DNA of 64,000 nt from Corylus avellana. Lineage: Eukaryota > Streptophyta > Magnoliopsida > Fagales > Betulaceae. Location: assembly GCF_901000735.1 (NCBI RefSeq), contig NC_081547.1, forward strand, positions 18,972,838-19,036,837, in the 5' to 3' direction. The position numbers and the translations under genes are program-made. Under the pieces are notes generated by a model that had not been told where the DNA came from, ran no database searches, and worked only from the letters and a program-made list of their open reading frames with translations. Shown here one piece after another: positions 52,772 through 63,978 of the stretch (the first letter of the stretch is position 1; every line of letters begins with the position of its first letter).

Positions 52772-52873
52772 GATACGCTGCTCCAATATTTCTCACTCAC
52801 AATCTATCAAGTTTACAGGATATTTTTAATCATCCATAGCCTTCCACCATATCGATATCAGCTGTACGTGAAA

Positions 52874-54188
52874 ATGGTGAGTTACAAGTTTTTCTATTCT
52901 CTTTATACCTCTTTTACAGTATTCCATGCAAAGTTATAATTTTTATTACAATTTGTTGAGTTTAATTGAGAATTATTAGATTTGAATATTAATGGACTGA
53001 TAAGTTTGTGCTTCTGGTATATGCAACAGTCTGTCTCACTCAAAATTGAGGTAATTTTATGTTTTGCTTGTTTTAATTTCTGCATTTTGTAAGTAGATCA
53101 AGTCTTTTGTTAAACGATTTTATTTATTTTATTTTTTAAATCAAACTGTTTAACTAACCTGATGAGTGATTTCTTGATTAGAAAGAATATGTTCAAAATT
53201 CAGAAAGAGTAAAATCTGTGGATTTTCATCCAAGTGAGCCATGGTAATTAATATTTTACATATCTCTTTAGTGCAAAAGTTTAATAATATCTTTTACCAC
53301 ACCTTTTTTTTTTTCTTTTTTTTTTTTTCTTTTTTTTTTTATATATATATATATATATATAATTTCATTTTCCAGTAAACGAAAATATATTCTTCATGCC
53401 TAAAATATGCTGCATAAAATGCTTTCTGATGCAGGATTCTAGCAAGTTTGTATTCGGGAACACTATGTATCTGGAACTACCAATCACAGGTTAGGCCTGC
53501 CTTTAATAACAGTTTCTTATTAAAAAAAAAAAAAAAAAAAAATTATTTAATAGGCTCTCATACGACTCAAATGACTTACCAGTGAAAATCAGTATTTGAT
53601 TTTTTTCTTTTTCTTTTTCTTTCGAGTAATTCTAAAAACTCAGCTCTTATACAACTTGGCTGATGCATGCGAAGTGCCTATAAACCATTGGATTTATGAA
53701 CATTTTTTAAAAAAGGTTGATCCAATTGTTCATGAGCATTCCACATCAGCCCAGTTATATATATAGTAGTTATATAAGAGTTGAGTTTATTGCATTGCTC
53801 TTTTTTTATAGTAGTTATATAAGAGTTGAGTTTATGATTAATTTTCACTACCACATTATCATGTTGTTTGACAGTCTACTAAATAAAATTATTCTTAAAA
53901 AAATTCTCAATTTCTGAGCATTTCCACACCTTCCAACTCAGTCAAAATAGTCGGGTAACTAGAAAATTTATGGAAGTTACAAATATCTAAAATATTGCTA
54001 ATAAGATTACTAAAATTTATGTTTTTTTAAAACTTTTCACTTGTAATTTATGTTATAAAAACATTTGGTGCTAATTTATTTATTTTTTAATTATACAATG
54101 CCAGACTCTGGAGAAATCTTTCAAGCTCACTGAGTCTCCAGGTATTCAACACTTACAAATATTTGCTTTCTCCTATTGACGATGATCC

Positions 54189-54227
<39 letters not shown>

Positions 54228-56832
54228 TTTCTAAACATGTGTTTTTTTGTGGTTGCAGTGAGGTCAGCAAAGTTTATAGCACGTAAGCAGTGGATTGTTG
54301 CAGGAGGAGATGACAAGTTTATTCGTGTATACAATTATGAGACACAAGAGAAAATCAAAGAGTTTGAGGCACATGAGGATTATATTAGGTGTGTGGCCGT
54401 CCATCCTACGCTTCCGTATGTGCTATCAGCATCGGACGACAAGCTCATAAAGCTTTGGGATTGGGAGAAGGGTTGGGTGTGCAGTCAGACCTTTGAAGGG
54501 CATTCACATTATGTGATGCAAGTTGCATTTAATCCAAAAGACAACCTTACTTTTGCAACCTCATCACTTGATGGCACCATAAAGGTATTTTATTTTAGAT
54601 ATTTCAAATAATTATATATGCATTTAATTGAAATAGTTACATCTTTCAAATTTCAAAAGAGATTAATATGTTATTTAATGTGTCAATTAAATTTGATTTG
54701 GTGGTTACAAATTGTGACCGTTGGATCAAGTGATTTTAGACTGTCCAAATCACTATAATGTAAAGACACACAAGCATGGATTGGGATCTCCTACAATTTC
54801 TTTAAAATTGTAGATTCTCAAATTACGTGATTTAGACTGTTTTTAGGTATCAAAACGTTTGAAAAATGTTACCTATTAAAAATATGGCATATTATCGAGA
54901 TAACTAAAAAACAAATTCCTCCCAAAAGCTTATTCTTCATAAAATCGAAAGACAATTTTTAGGTCAAATCTTTTTTACAACATAGAGAGTAAAAGAACGT
55001 GATGAAAATATACTCAATTCTCAACTGAAATATATCACATTTTTAATAGGTGACACTTTCAAGCGATGCCTAAAAATGACCAAAATTATATAATTTGAGA
55101 ATCTACAATTTTAAAGAAATTGTAGAGCCAAGCATGCATATAGCTTTCTCTTTTATCTTCTACAAATTTTTTTTGCGCAATTCTCATTTTAAGGGTATTT
55201 CAATTCACTCTAGAAAAATGACTACATTTTATCCTAGCAACAGTTTGTAAAAACCCTTTAGCACTTTAGAAATTGGACAAAATATGTTCTAAAGATACCG
55301 TCATTTGGGTTGAGCCTTGAAGTTCAAATTTCTTGTTTCTTGCCTTCATAATTTTCCCTATGTTATTCCATTATTTTGGGTGTGTTAATTACAATTTGGT
55401 AATGGCTCCCCTTCCTTATAGGCATGGAATCTTCACTCTCCTACTCCAAATTGTACATTAGAGGGCCATTTGAATGGTGTCAACTGCGTTGATTACTTCA
55501 CAGGTGGTGATGAACCAAAATTAGTAACTGGTTCTGATGATTTTACTGCTAAGGTTTGCAACACTTTCACCCTTCTTTTCCAGCTATATATGCAGAGATG
55601 TTTCATATGCTTGTGCCCTTGGTGGGTAACAATTTCAATGTACTAATTTGAATAATTCTATAAGAATAGGTGTGGGACTATCATGGCAAAACTTGTCTGC
55701 AAACTCTAGAAGGCCACAAGCACAATGTGACATCAATTTGTGCTCATCCAGAGCTTCCCATAATTATTACAGGCTCTGAGGATGGGACTATTTGCATATG
55801 GGATACAACCACCTATAGGTAACATTTTGTATGATGCGTATATAGATGCTTCCTTCTATTGTTGTAGAATTTTGTATAAACTTTAAAATAGGAGAAGAAA
55901 AGTGAAAGTAAAGAGAAGAAAAGAAGCTAGTTCGGTTTTAAAGTAAGGCTGGCAATTTTGACACGACTCGTGAACCTTTGAGTTTGATCTAAACGGGTTT
56001 GGGTCATAATCGGGTCAACCCTTTTATGACCCGTTTATTTCCGTTTAAAAAAAAAAAAAACAAAAAAAAGCCTAAACTAAAGCCTTAACGTATTTACCAT
56101 GTAAACTTTGTACTTTGAAATTTTCTATTTGCTATGATGGAGTTGAAAAATGCAAATCTTTGTGAATGTTTTTATTGAATGCCAATTTGTTAACAATTAT
56201 ACCTATTATGTTTTTACCATATTGTAATTTGTGAATTCTATTGAATTCCAATGGTATTATTAATTATTACATTATTTTTCCTTCAAACATGTCAGGTTGG
56301 GTCCGGTCGTATCGCTACACCTTGTAAGTAAACGGGTCATGTCGGATCGTGTCAACCCGACATGACCCGTTATTCGAAACAGGTCAAACAGGTCGTGTTG
56401 GGTCCATGTTTTAGAGTTCAACCCGTTTATCTAAACGGGTTGTGTTCGGGTTTAGCTAATCGGGTGGTGGATCACCCGGGTCGTATTCGGATTGACCCAC
56501 AACCCATTTTGCCACCCCTACTTTAAAGGCCTACGTCCACCATTGATTATTGTCGTCATGGCTATATTTTACTCTTATTTAACTTGATTTGTTTAAAAAT
56601 AAGAAAGTTTCTATTTGTAGGGAAACTGTGTTAAGGGGAGAGAATATGATATACAAATCAAATCAATAAGGAAAAGTCATATATTTTAACAATTGTTGCT
56701 TGGAAACTTCTGCATAAATTGGAATTTATTAGAAACTTTTTAATGCTATATTTCTGTTTCAAAGCTTCTAAATAGTTCTCATTAACTTGCAGGCTTGAGA
56801 ACACATTGAACTATGATCTTGGAAGAGTTTGA
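52874..56832 (+). CDS. Truncated coatomer beta'-subunit-like WD40 protein
   Basis: Nine exons, all with GT-AG borders: 52874-52876 (ATG only), 53030-53050, 53182-53243, 53435-53489, 54105-54141, 54259-54584, 55422-55553, 55670-55818 and 56793-56832. They encode 274 aa. The protein matches the first beta-propeller of beta'-COP (COPI coat): [60 protein letters not shown] and [12 protein letters not shown], then a [21 protein letters not shown] block. WD dipeptides or variants are visible (KLWDW, VWDY, CIWD). Full beta'-COP is about 900 aa. Here exon 9 has TGA (56830-56832) where the family has a tryptophan codon (GRV-stop-DIGYKKGS versus ERVWAIGYMKGS). A further exon-like piece follows, and the second propeller and helical solenoid were not found. 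It may be a decaying gene or a short propeller-only protein. Confidence 0.85.
53624..53896. mobile_element. Short MITE in intron 4, family of 31424-31606
   Basis: Ends GAGTAATTCTAAAAACTCAG and, read backwards, GAATAATTTTATTTAGTAGACT. The inner part contains a local tandem duplication: TATAGTAGTTATATAAGAG then TTGAGTTTAT occurs at about 53764 and again at about 53809. Confidence 0.5.
54784..55140. mobile_element. Inverted-repeat MITE in intron 6
   Basis: The left arm CTACAATTTCTTTAAAATTG then TAGATTCTCAAATTA, and the same sequence read backwards from about 55135, form long terminal inverted repeats. 'tttttaggtatc...gttacctattaaaaat' is matched by 'tttttaggcatc...gtcacctattaaaaat'. About 350 bp, non-coding. 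Confidence 0.7.
55944..56520. mobile_element. hAT-type MITE with 8-bp TSD in intron 8
   Basis: Starts TAAGGCTGGCAATTTT and ends, read backwards, TAGGGGTGGCAAAATG. It is flanked by TTTTAAAG (55936-55943) and CTTTAAAG (56521-56528), 7 of 8 identical. The interior is full of 'gggtca'/'tgaccc' motifs. An 8-bp duplication and TA-GGG-TGGCAA ends fit hAT-derived MITEs. It defines the family of the GGGTCA repeats elsewhere in the window. Confidence 0.8.
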
Positions 56833-57077
56833 GATATTGGATACAAGAAAGGATCAAACCAGTAAGATTCTTGATATATTATTGATAGCTTCTAAATAGT
56901 TCTCATTATTTGTTTATTTTCTCAAAATATGGGAACGATAAAATCATTCATAAATGTTCATATATAATAAGGCATTAGATTTTGTCTGCAATTGTAGGAA
57001 AACTTATCTGCTTCCCACTTTAATATTTAACCATAAATATCACTATATATCCTTACTAATATGCCTACTTCTTACAG

Positions 57078-57131
57078 GATTGCATTTGGTTGTGACAATG
57101 GAATAGTTGTGATCAATATTAGCGGCACTTG
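57078..57131 (+). pseudogene. Relic exon of the beta'-COP-like gene
   Basis: After a donor at 56861/56862 and an AG acceptor at 57076-57077 the frame would continue QIAFGCDNGIVVINISGT and stop (57129-57131). It aligns with the family block RRVVIGYDEGSIMVK that closes the first propeller. It lies beyond the premature TGA of exon 9, so it can only be translated by read-through. No later coatomer exon is recognisable up to 64000. Confidence 0.65.
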
Positions 57132-57364
57132 AAAGTTGGGATATATTTTCTGAACCTACAAGTTCAAGACCGAGAAGGAAGATTTGGAGCAATAAAGTCG
57201 TCTAATGTTGCTACTATTGTACTATATATGGTGTGTTTTGTATGAATAACTGTGTCCATCTTTAACCTAGTTGAAGAGGAAGACCAGAAGAAAAGGATGT
57301 ATGAATAATTTTTATTTTAGCTATAATAGAATTAATTTGTAATGGATACTAGAAAAAAAAAAAA

Positions 57365-57740
57365 AAATCAATGACTTATCTCTGTAAAATGTGAAAATCT
57401 GTTTTGGTTGATAATCCAAAACAGTCGTGTGTATTCACTATATAAAGAACCTTGAGTACAATTATGTTACAAATGATTCATACACTTCTTCTAATGATAA
57501 GTTATAGAGATTTGAAAACACAAATAGAAGATAAAATATAAAGCTAGATTATCAATGATTATCTTAATACCCCCTGCAAACTAATGGGTGAGCAAACCTT
57601 CCATTTGTCCTGTAAAAAACAGAATCCAGAACCAGTGAGTCCCTTAGTAAATATGCCTACAACTTGATCAAGTGTAAAAATGTACATAAACTGAATGTCA
57701 CAATTTGTAACTTTCTCTTTAATGAAATTGGTAGGTTTTT
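57365..57740 (-). mobile_element. Ty1/copia 3' end: RNase H tail and LTR piece
   Basis: On the minus strand, 57740-57590 reads KVTNCDIQFMYIFTLDQVVGIFTKGL, interrupted by frame-neutral changes. This is the conserved C-terminal end of copia RNase H (family pattern DQxADIFTKxL). It is followed by the polypurine tract TTTGCAGGGGGTA and LTR sequence starting TTAAGATAATC (about 57565), which fades into an A run near 57352-57367. It lies only about 230 bp behind the last beta'-COP relic exon. Confidence 0.65.
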
Positions 57741-59641
57741 AAAGTTGGCAAATTCAATGTCAAAATATATATGGTTGTAAGTTTTAGTTTAGGGTTAATT
57801 TGGTGAAAAAGTTGATCCAAGACATATTTATTAAAGTTTGTTTATGTTGTCAATATTGACCTAGTTGGACTAAAATGGTCATAAATTTTGATTTCGACCT
57901 CTGATAGAAGCAAACTTGATGGTGTTGAAAATGTGACTCAAAATTATACAACTTTGTATTTCATGATTCTAATTCTAATGTTTAATGGGTAAAAAACGGG
58001 TCATATATAGAAGTATGAAAATCTGCACGTTTTGGGAACCGACTTTATGATTTTAGGGCTACTTTCTCAAGTCTATTTAAGGGCTTTGAAGCACAAATTT
58101 TGTAAGTATTAGAGGCAATATTTTTTTTATAAAAAAAAAAACAGTTTTTTTTTTTTTTTTTCCTTCTTGTGCTAAGAGATAAAGTTTAGGTTTTTCTGCT
58201 TTCAATTGCTCATCTCTTAAAGTTTTTTTTATATACCACAACCTTTCATCAACAATAATAGAAGCCTATCGTAGTTCTGGTAAAGGAGATCAAGTAGAAC
58301 AATTGTTTAAATGTTCTGGAATGATTATTACGGTAGAAATCAAGTGGGTCGCTTTTCTTATGCAAGAGAGTGTTAACTTCAAAGGTTTTGTAAGTGTGAA
58401 CTTCTTATAATCCTTATTATTATATAGTGGATTGATTTCCTAAGTTTTGACTTCCCCAAAATGGTTTTACTTTTAAAGAGTTTTTCAAAAGGTTTCCACT
58501 TATTTACCAAAATCCTTGTGTTGATTGTGTGGTGATTGATATTTTCTTATTTGTCTTTATTTCACTATCAAAGATTTTTTATACCTTCATCATTGAGCCC
58601 CAGATTATAGTTATATACTCAGAAACGGGCATATCCAATTTCAATAAGGACTAATGAATCTGTGCTGAAGCATAGTGCCTTCTTTTCTCCCAACTTCTTC
58701 ATCAAAATATTGAAGATGGTTTTATTAGTTACTTGTACTTGTCTATTTGTTTTGGGATGCCCCGGAGAGGAGTAGTTCTTGATGTGCAGTGTGGAACACC
58801 ATTCTTAGAAAGGCTCGCAATCAAACTGCATTTCATTGTTTGTGATTAGAGCATACAGAACTTCATAGCAACACACCACCGATTTTAAGAGGAAATTTTT
58901 AATGTTGCTAGTTGTTATGTTTGTGAGAGCCTATGCTTCTACCCATTTTGTAAAATAGTCTACGACCACGAACACAAACTTAACTCTCCATTTTCCTTGG
59001 GATGGACCAACAATGTCTACCCCCATTGTGCGGAAGGCTAAGGTGAGGAGATTGAACTTAACACCTACGGGATTTTTTATGAAGTTGGCAAATCTCTGGC
59101 ACTTGTCACAATTCTTCACCATCTCAAGCGATTATTTGTTCGTTTGAGGCCAATAATACCCGGGCCCAACTTTCTTGTGGGCCAACATCCGACCTTCTGA
59201 GTAGCTTATATATATGCATTCGTGTATTTCTCATAGGATGTATTATGCCTCTTTCTTTTAGATACACTTAAGGAGGGGCAATGTGTATCCCCTCTTGTAT
59301 AGGGCATCGCCAATCAAAACATAGTGAGCATACTACATCCTTACTATTTGCGACTTTCGTCGATCCTCATGGAGTTTTACCTCTTTCCATAATCGGATTA
59401 TTTCTTCGGCCCAATTTGGGCTTGTCTCTACCTGCTATACTTGCGTTGTTTTAGCAATTGCTAGCTCGGCTAACACCTGCACCTTCTCCTCTGAGTCTTT
59501 TATCTCTTCATCAGTTGTGGAGCCCAAATGAGCCAATAGATCGACCCTTGCGTCTTCTTCTCTCGAATCCTTATTACACCAAATCTGTCAAAGTAAGCTC
59601 AAGACTTATGTACCTTCATAGTATTTCTTCATACATATTGT

Positions 59642-61120
59642 AATACCCCGACAAAACATCTGTTTTCGAAGTTAAGGATTTCTTACTTTAGCGGTTAATG
59701 TTTCCTTAAAACAAAGTCTTAAACCAAGAGACCTAAACATTTTTCAAAGAACCCAACCCCTTGAGACTTTTGGAGGCAAAAACCCCAAACCACCTCACTG
59801 GCCAAGCGCGTGCTAGGGGACAACACGAGTGTTCACTGACCAGTCTTCAATCCATTGGGTAAAGCCCAAACATACGCCTGAACCTTTTTACCTATCATGT
59901 AAATAGTACCCGAGCGCTCACTCAACAGTACCCGAGCTCTCATTGCCAATTCTGAAAAGCAATATTAACCCGTTCTCCACTTTTTCAGAGCAAGGCACAC
60001 CTCCACCCTCTATATAAGCCATACTCTTCGACCCTCAGCCACCTTAAACCTCAAAAAAACCTAACATTAATGTGAGAAGAGACTTGGAAAAAGAAGGAAG
60101 AGAGAGCGTTTGTCTTTTTCCAATCCCTACCTTCCTGTAATCAAAGATCCCTTTGAAGTTTTGCAATATTTTTATATTATTGCTACTATATTGTTGTTTT
60201 GAAGAATATCATTATGTTGAATCAATCGAAAAATGTCTATAGAAATAATTCACCTTTATCATTCTATCAGGATTTCATATGTTAAATCATTCTAATTAAT
60301 TTCTTTTCACATGCATTTCGCATAATTTTTTCATTCTAAGTATTATTCTCAGGATGATTCTCCACATTTCCATCAATTGCAACTTGAAGAACATGTCGTA
60401 GCTTATGGGTAAAAAAGAAATATCAAAAAGTGTGCTATACTATTTATTATTGAAGGCTTAGGCTTCTCTGGAACCGGTTGAACACGAGGGACTCTTTTAT
60501 TCTAGTGGTTATATTTAACTGTAGTAGATTTGTAATGAACAATTATGTGAATTTGTTGTATTTTGTATGTCTGTATTTTGCTATTAAGGAACAATGATAT
60601 CAATTGGTAGTAGATTTGTAAGGAACGATGATGTGGTTGCGGTTATATATGTTTATTAGCAATTAATTATTTTGTATTATGTTTTTGATGTCTATGATTA
60701 TTATCTCTCTTAATTTATATTTAATTTATCATTAGGTGGCACCAAATTTGGCTTTAAATAAAAAATAAAAATAAAAAATAAAAAAACAATTTCTGGTATT
60801 AAAATAAATACTTCCGAATAAATCAATTTTTAAGTGCCACTAGTTTTGTATATATCTTGGTACATATTATGTGCCAGGATTTATAACTTACTAGGACATT
60901 TTCATGCGCCAGAATCTCCCACTCTTTGGCATATGAAAATATGCAAGTTATAAATTCTGGCACATTATTATATGTCAGGACTTCTTGGCAGACTTATTTG
61001 CCAGAGCTTTATGGTATTCTCATGTGCTAGGTTATGTACTAGGATGTAATTTTCTTGACACTCCACCCCCATTATTTACTAACTACCAAAAAATATATAA
61101 TTCTTGGCATTTAATTAATG
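59642..61120 (+). mobile_element. Sequence inserted in the gypsy element, LTR-like start
   Basis: About 1.5 kb separates the RT and RNase H parts of the gypsy relic. The left end begins TGTAATACCCCGACAAAAC, an LTR-like start. A TATA-like CTCTATATAAGCC stands at about 60010 on the plus strand, with a CT/A-rich leader after it, suggesting a promoter of a plus-strand LTR. No coding region was seen. The right limit is set only by where the RT translation resumes. Confidence 0.4.
60877..60972. repeat. Hairpin within the inserted block
   Basis: ATGTGCCAGGATTTATAACTT...CATTTTCATGCGCCAG faces TTTGGCATATGAAAATATGC...AAGTTATAAATTCTGGCACAT. Arms are about 42 bp with a short centre. Several 'tgccag' and 'ctggca' words continue to about 61060. 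Confidence 0.55.
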
Positions 61121-63199
61121 TTAGGAAATAATCTTCCTTTCATAATGATTCTTTAGTTCGAAAGGCATGGCTTTGTAACAATATAGCCATCAATCATGCT
61201 GAAAACGTTTTCTCTTGGCCCATCGCATGCATATAAATCTAGTTATATCTTAAGAATGCATACTTAAAGCTGAGGAGATCTTGCCCCGAAGTTAAGTCAA
61301 CCAAAAGGTCTATCTAAGGGAGTGAAAACCTATCCTTTTGACAAGCCTTGTTGAAGTCTGTGAAGTCTATACACATTCTTCATTTGTCATTAGACTTCTT
61401 AACTAGCACTGCATTCACAAGCCACTCAAGATAATGGACCTCCTTGAAAAAACATGCTTGGAGCAATTTCTCCACTTCATTCTTTGCTGCTTAGTTTCGC
61501 TCGGGGGCAAAGCTTCGCCTCTACTGCTTCACTGGTTGGGTGGCTACGTCTATGGTCAATTGGTGGACAATTACTGAGGGATCTATCCCCGGCATATATT
61601 CATGAGTCCATGCAAATATATCACCATAGTCTTAAAGGGAACCAATCAACTCCTCCCGAATCTCTTAGGCTAGTTGTGACCCAATTTTGACCTTTTTGTT
61701 AGGCTCACCGATTGAAATTTCTTCTAATTCTTTGACCAGTTCTCTATTTTGCAATATCTCCTTGTCTCACATCCAACTCTTACAGACAAACTCTCATTTC
61801 TGATCGGCTCTTTCAAAGTTGTATTGTAACATCTCTTAACCGCCATCTCATCTCCTTTGAAATCACCAACCCCATTATCGGTTGGAAATTTCATCTTCCA
61901 GTGATGGGTTGAAGCTATTGGTCGTAACTTATTTAAAGTTGGCCTTCCAACTATAACGTTGTACGCCGAAAGATGGTCTATCACCAGAAAATCAACCATC
62001 ATGGTAACTTGTATAGGGAGATTCCCAGTTATTATTGGGAGTGTGATTACCCCCTACTGATTGAACCCTTTCTCCTGCAAAACCTACTAAGGTAGATTGA
62101 ACGGGTTTGACTCTTTTTCGATTAATCTTCACTTTCCATGCGAGTAAGAGGAAAAGCTTGGCAAGCTATTTCATCCGGGGTCTCATGAAGGACCAAATGT
62201 GTTTTTTAGCTCTCCATGTGCCATTGAGTCCTCGGTTCTGCTATATTTCTCCACTTGGGGAACCTTGAATTTATCGGGTAAAGGAAACTTCAACACCTAA
62301 TTAGTGAAAGCTAACTTGGTGTTCTATGGCAAGTCATCAACCACTGATCGCTTCCCTTACTCTTTCTGTGACATCTTGTCATATTTGAACTTAAGATCTT
62401 CCACAATTGCGTAAAGACCATTCAAATCCTCTTGATTATTAGCATGTCGCGACCCATGCTCGTCAATATGATTATGGTGCTTGATTTGACTATGTTAGAC
62501 TTCTTCACTAGCTTCTTCCTGTTCTTGTTTTGGTAGGGGCTTTGGTAGTTTGCACACCTACCAGAATCCTTGGATTAGGAGCACCTCCTCCTCCTTGTAG
62601 TAGAGACCAGTTTATGGTTTTCCTTCAGCGTGTATTCACCATTGCGGATTTTGTCTAGAAATGAATAATTGTCCCACATACGACACCAAACTATTGGAAC
62701 AGTTTCCAGTTGGGTAAACACTTGCATTGGACAAACGGATACTTGCAAAAAGAGATTAGACAAAAGAACTTATGAGGATGTGCCGGCATGGGATAGCTAT
62801 AGTGCCTAAGTTAGTGATTTTCTTTTTAGAAGATAATACCAACTCTTATTCACAAAAAGTTGACCTCTTTGACTTGTATTGAGTCCTCCTTATATAGGAG
62901 GGTGTTGCAATTGACATCGATTAGATCTCCCGTTTCTCGGGATTGATGTGATCCTGAAAATCCTGGGATTGTGGTGTTATTCCAAAGATTCACGCCTATC
63001 TTTGAAATAACTACATGTATTCTCGGTATAAAATATCTAAGATTTCCTATAGCATTTCCCGAAGAATCTTAGAAATCCATGCCATGATTTGCACAAATAA
63101 TGGGCTTGGTTTTGGGCCTCACTGATCTCTGGGACTCTCTTTACAACCCATCTCAATAGTTGGACTATCAGATCGGCCCAATTCCTAACATTATTTATT

Positions 63200-63975
63200 T
63201 AATTTTAGTCTATTGGCATATGAATCATAGGAAGGGAATATGTGGGTTAAAGAGTTGATCAATGTCAATTTCTTCTATCGTGACAGTTCTTGAAGTTTTT
63301 GATTGAATATTTAATATAAGGTGAATCATATTCAGCTTTATGAACTTGAAAGAAAAAAGCTTTTTGGGGGAGGAACTTTGCTACGATTCTGAGTGTCTTA
63401 CATGACTTAAGTACAATCTTACCCATGTATATAAAAGCTCATGGATAGCCTCTTCTTACAAGCCGATTTTTAAGGGTAAGTTTTTCCCAAAATTTGTATT
63501 ATTTAGTATGAGAGCCAACCACCATGTCAAGTGTAGGATCAAACATAGCTCGTAGAGTCACAAAATGGGTGACTTATAGGTTAGATTAAAGGGTTAATTA
63601 CATTTCTAGTACCTAGGTTTTTTACTTTTTAATTTTTTTTTCACCTAAGTTTCAAATCGTATTACAAATGGTACTTGACTTATGGGAAAATACCAACTTA
63701 GTACCTACATTAGATTTCATTAGCTCAAACTAACAAATTGCCACATCACCGCCCTTAATATTGTGACACGTGTCATTTTTTTCTCTATTGTTTTATCTTA
63801 TCTTAATGTAATTACATGTAAATTCACCTCGACATCAACATAATATATATATATATATATATATATATAATAAAAATAAAAAATGAAATTCATTCCCTAT
63901 TTCCCCATTTTCCCGTTCGTGCCCTAGGTTTAGAATAACCCACCCAAATTCTGAATTTCCCCCAAAGCTTCCCAT
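63200..63975. other. Intergenic, AT-rich, possible MITE
   Basis: The stretch 'ttaattacatttctagtacctaggttttttac' (about 63594-63628) with '...gtacttgact...cttagtacct' (63672-63704) looks like one arm of a palindromic MITE, but no full right arm was seen. A TA microsatellite lies at 63841-63868. No coding block. Confidence 0.35.
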
Positions 63976-63978
63976 ATC

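Larger units (their letters stand above)
58660..63190 (-). mobile_element. Decayed Ty3/gypsy element (Tat-like), interrupted
   Basis: Leftward order is preserved. An LTR-like block runs from 63190 (TGTTAGGAATTGGGCC) to about 62695; a primer-site-like TTTGGTGTCGTATGTGGGA lies near 62690. Gag remains (EDLNGLYAIVEDLKFKYD, then FPLPDKFKVPQVEKY) lie at 62520-62220. Protease/linker sequence (AYNVIVGRPTLNKLRPIAST) lies at about 61960-61905. RT (LEWLVNAVLVKKS, MCIDFTDFNKAC) lies at about 61440-61320. An insertion follows (59650-61120), then RNase H end and integrase: CDKCQRFANF (about 59108) and MGVDIVGP, then VVDYFTKWVEA (about 58935). Stops and frameshifts are frequent and one RT tryptophan codon is TGA. 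It is inactive. Confidence 0.8.
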
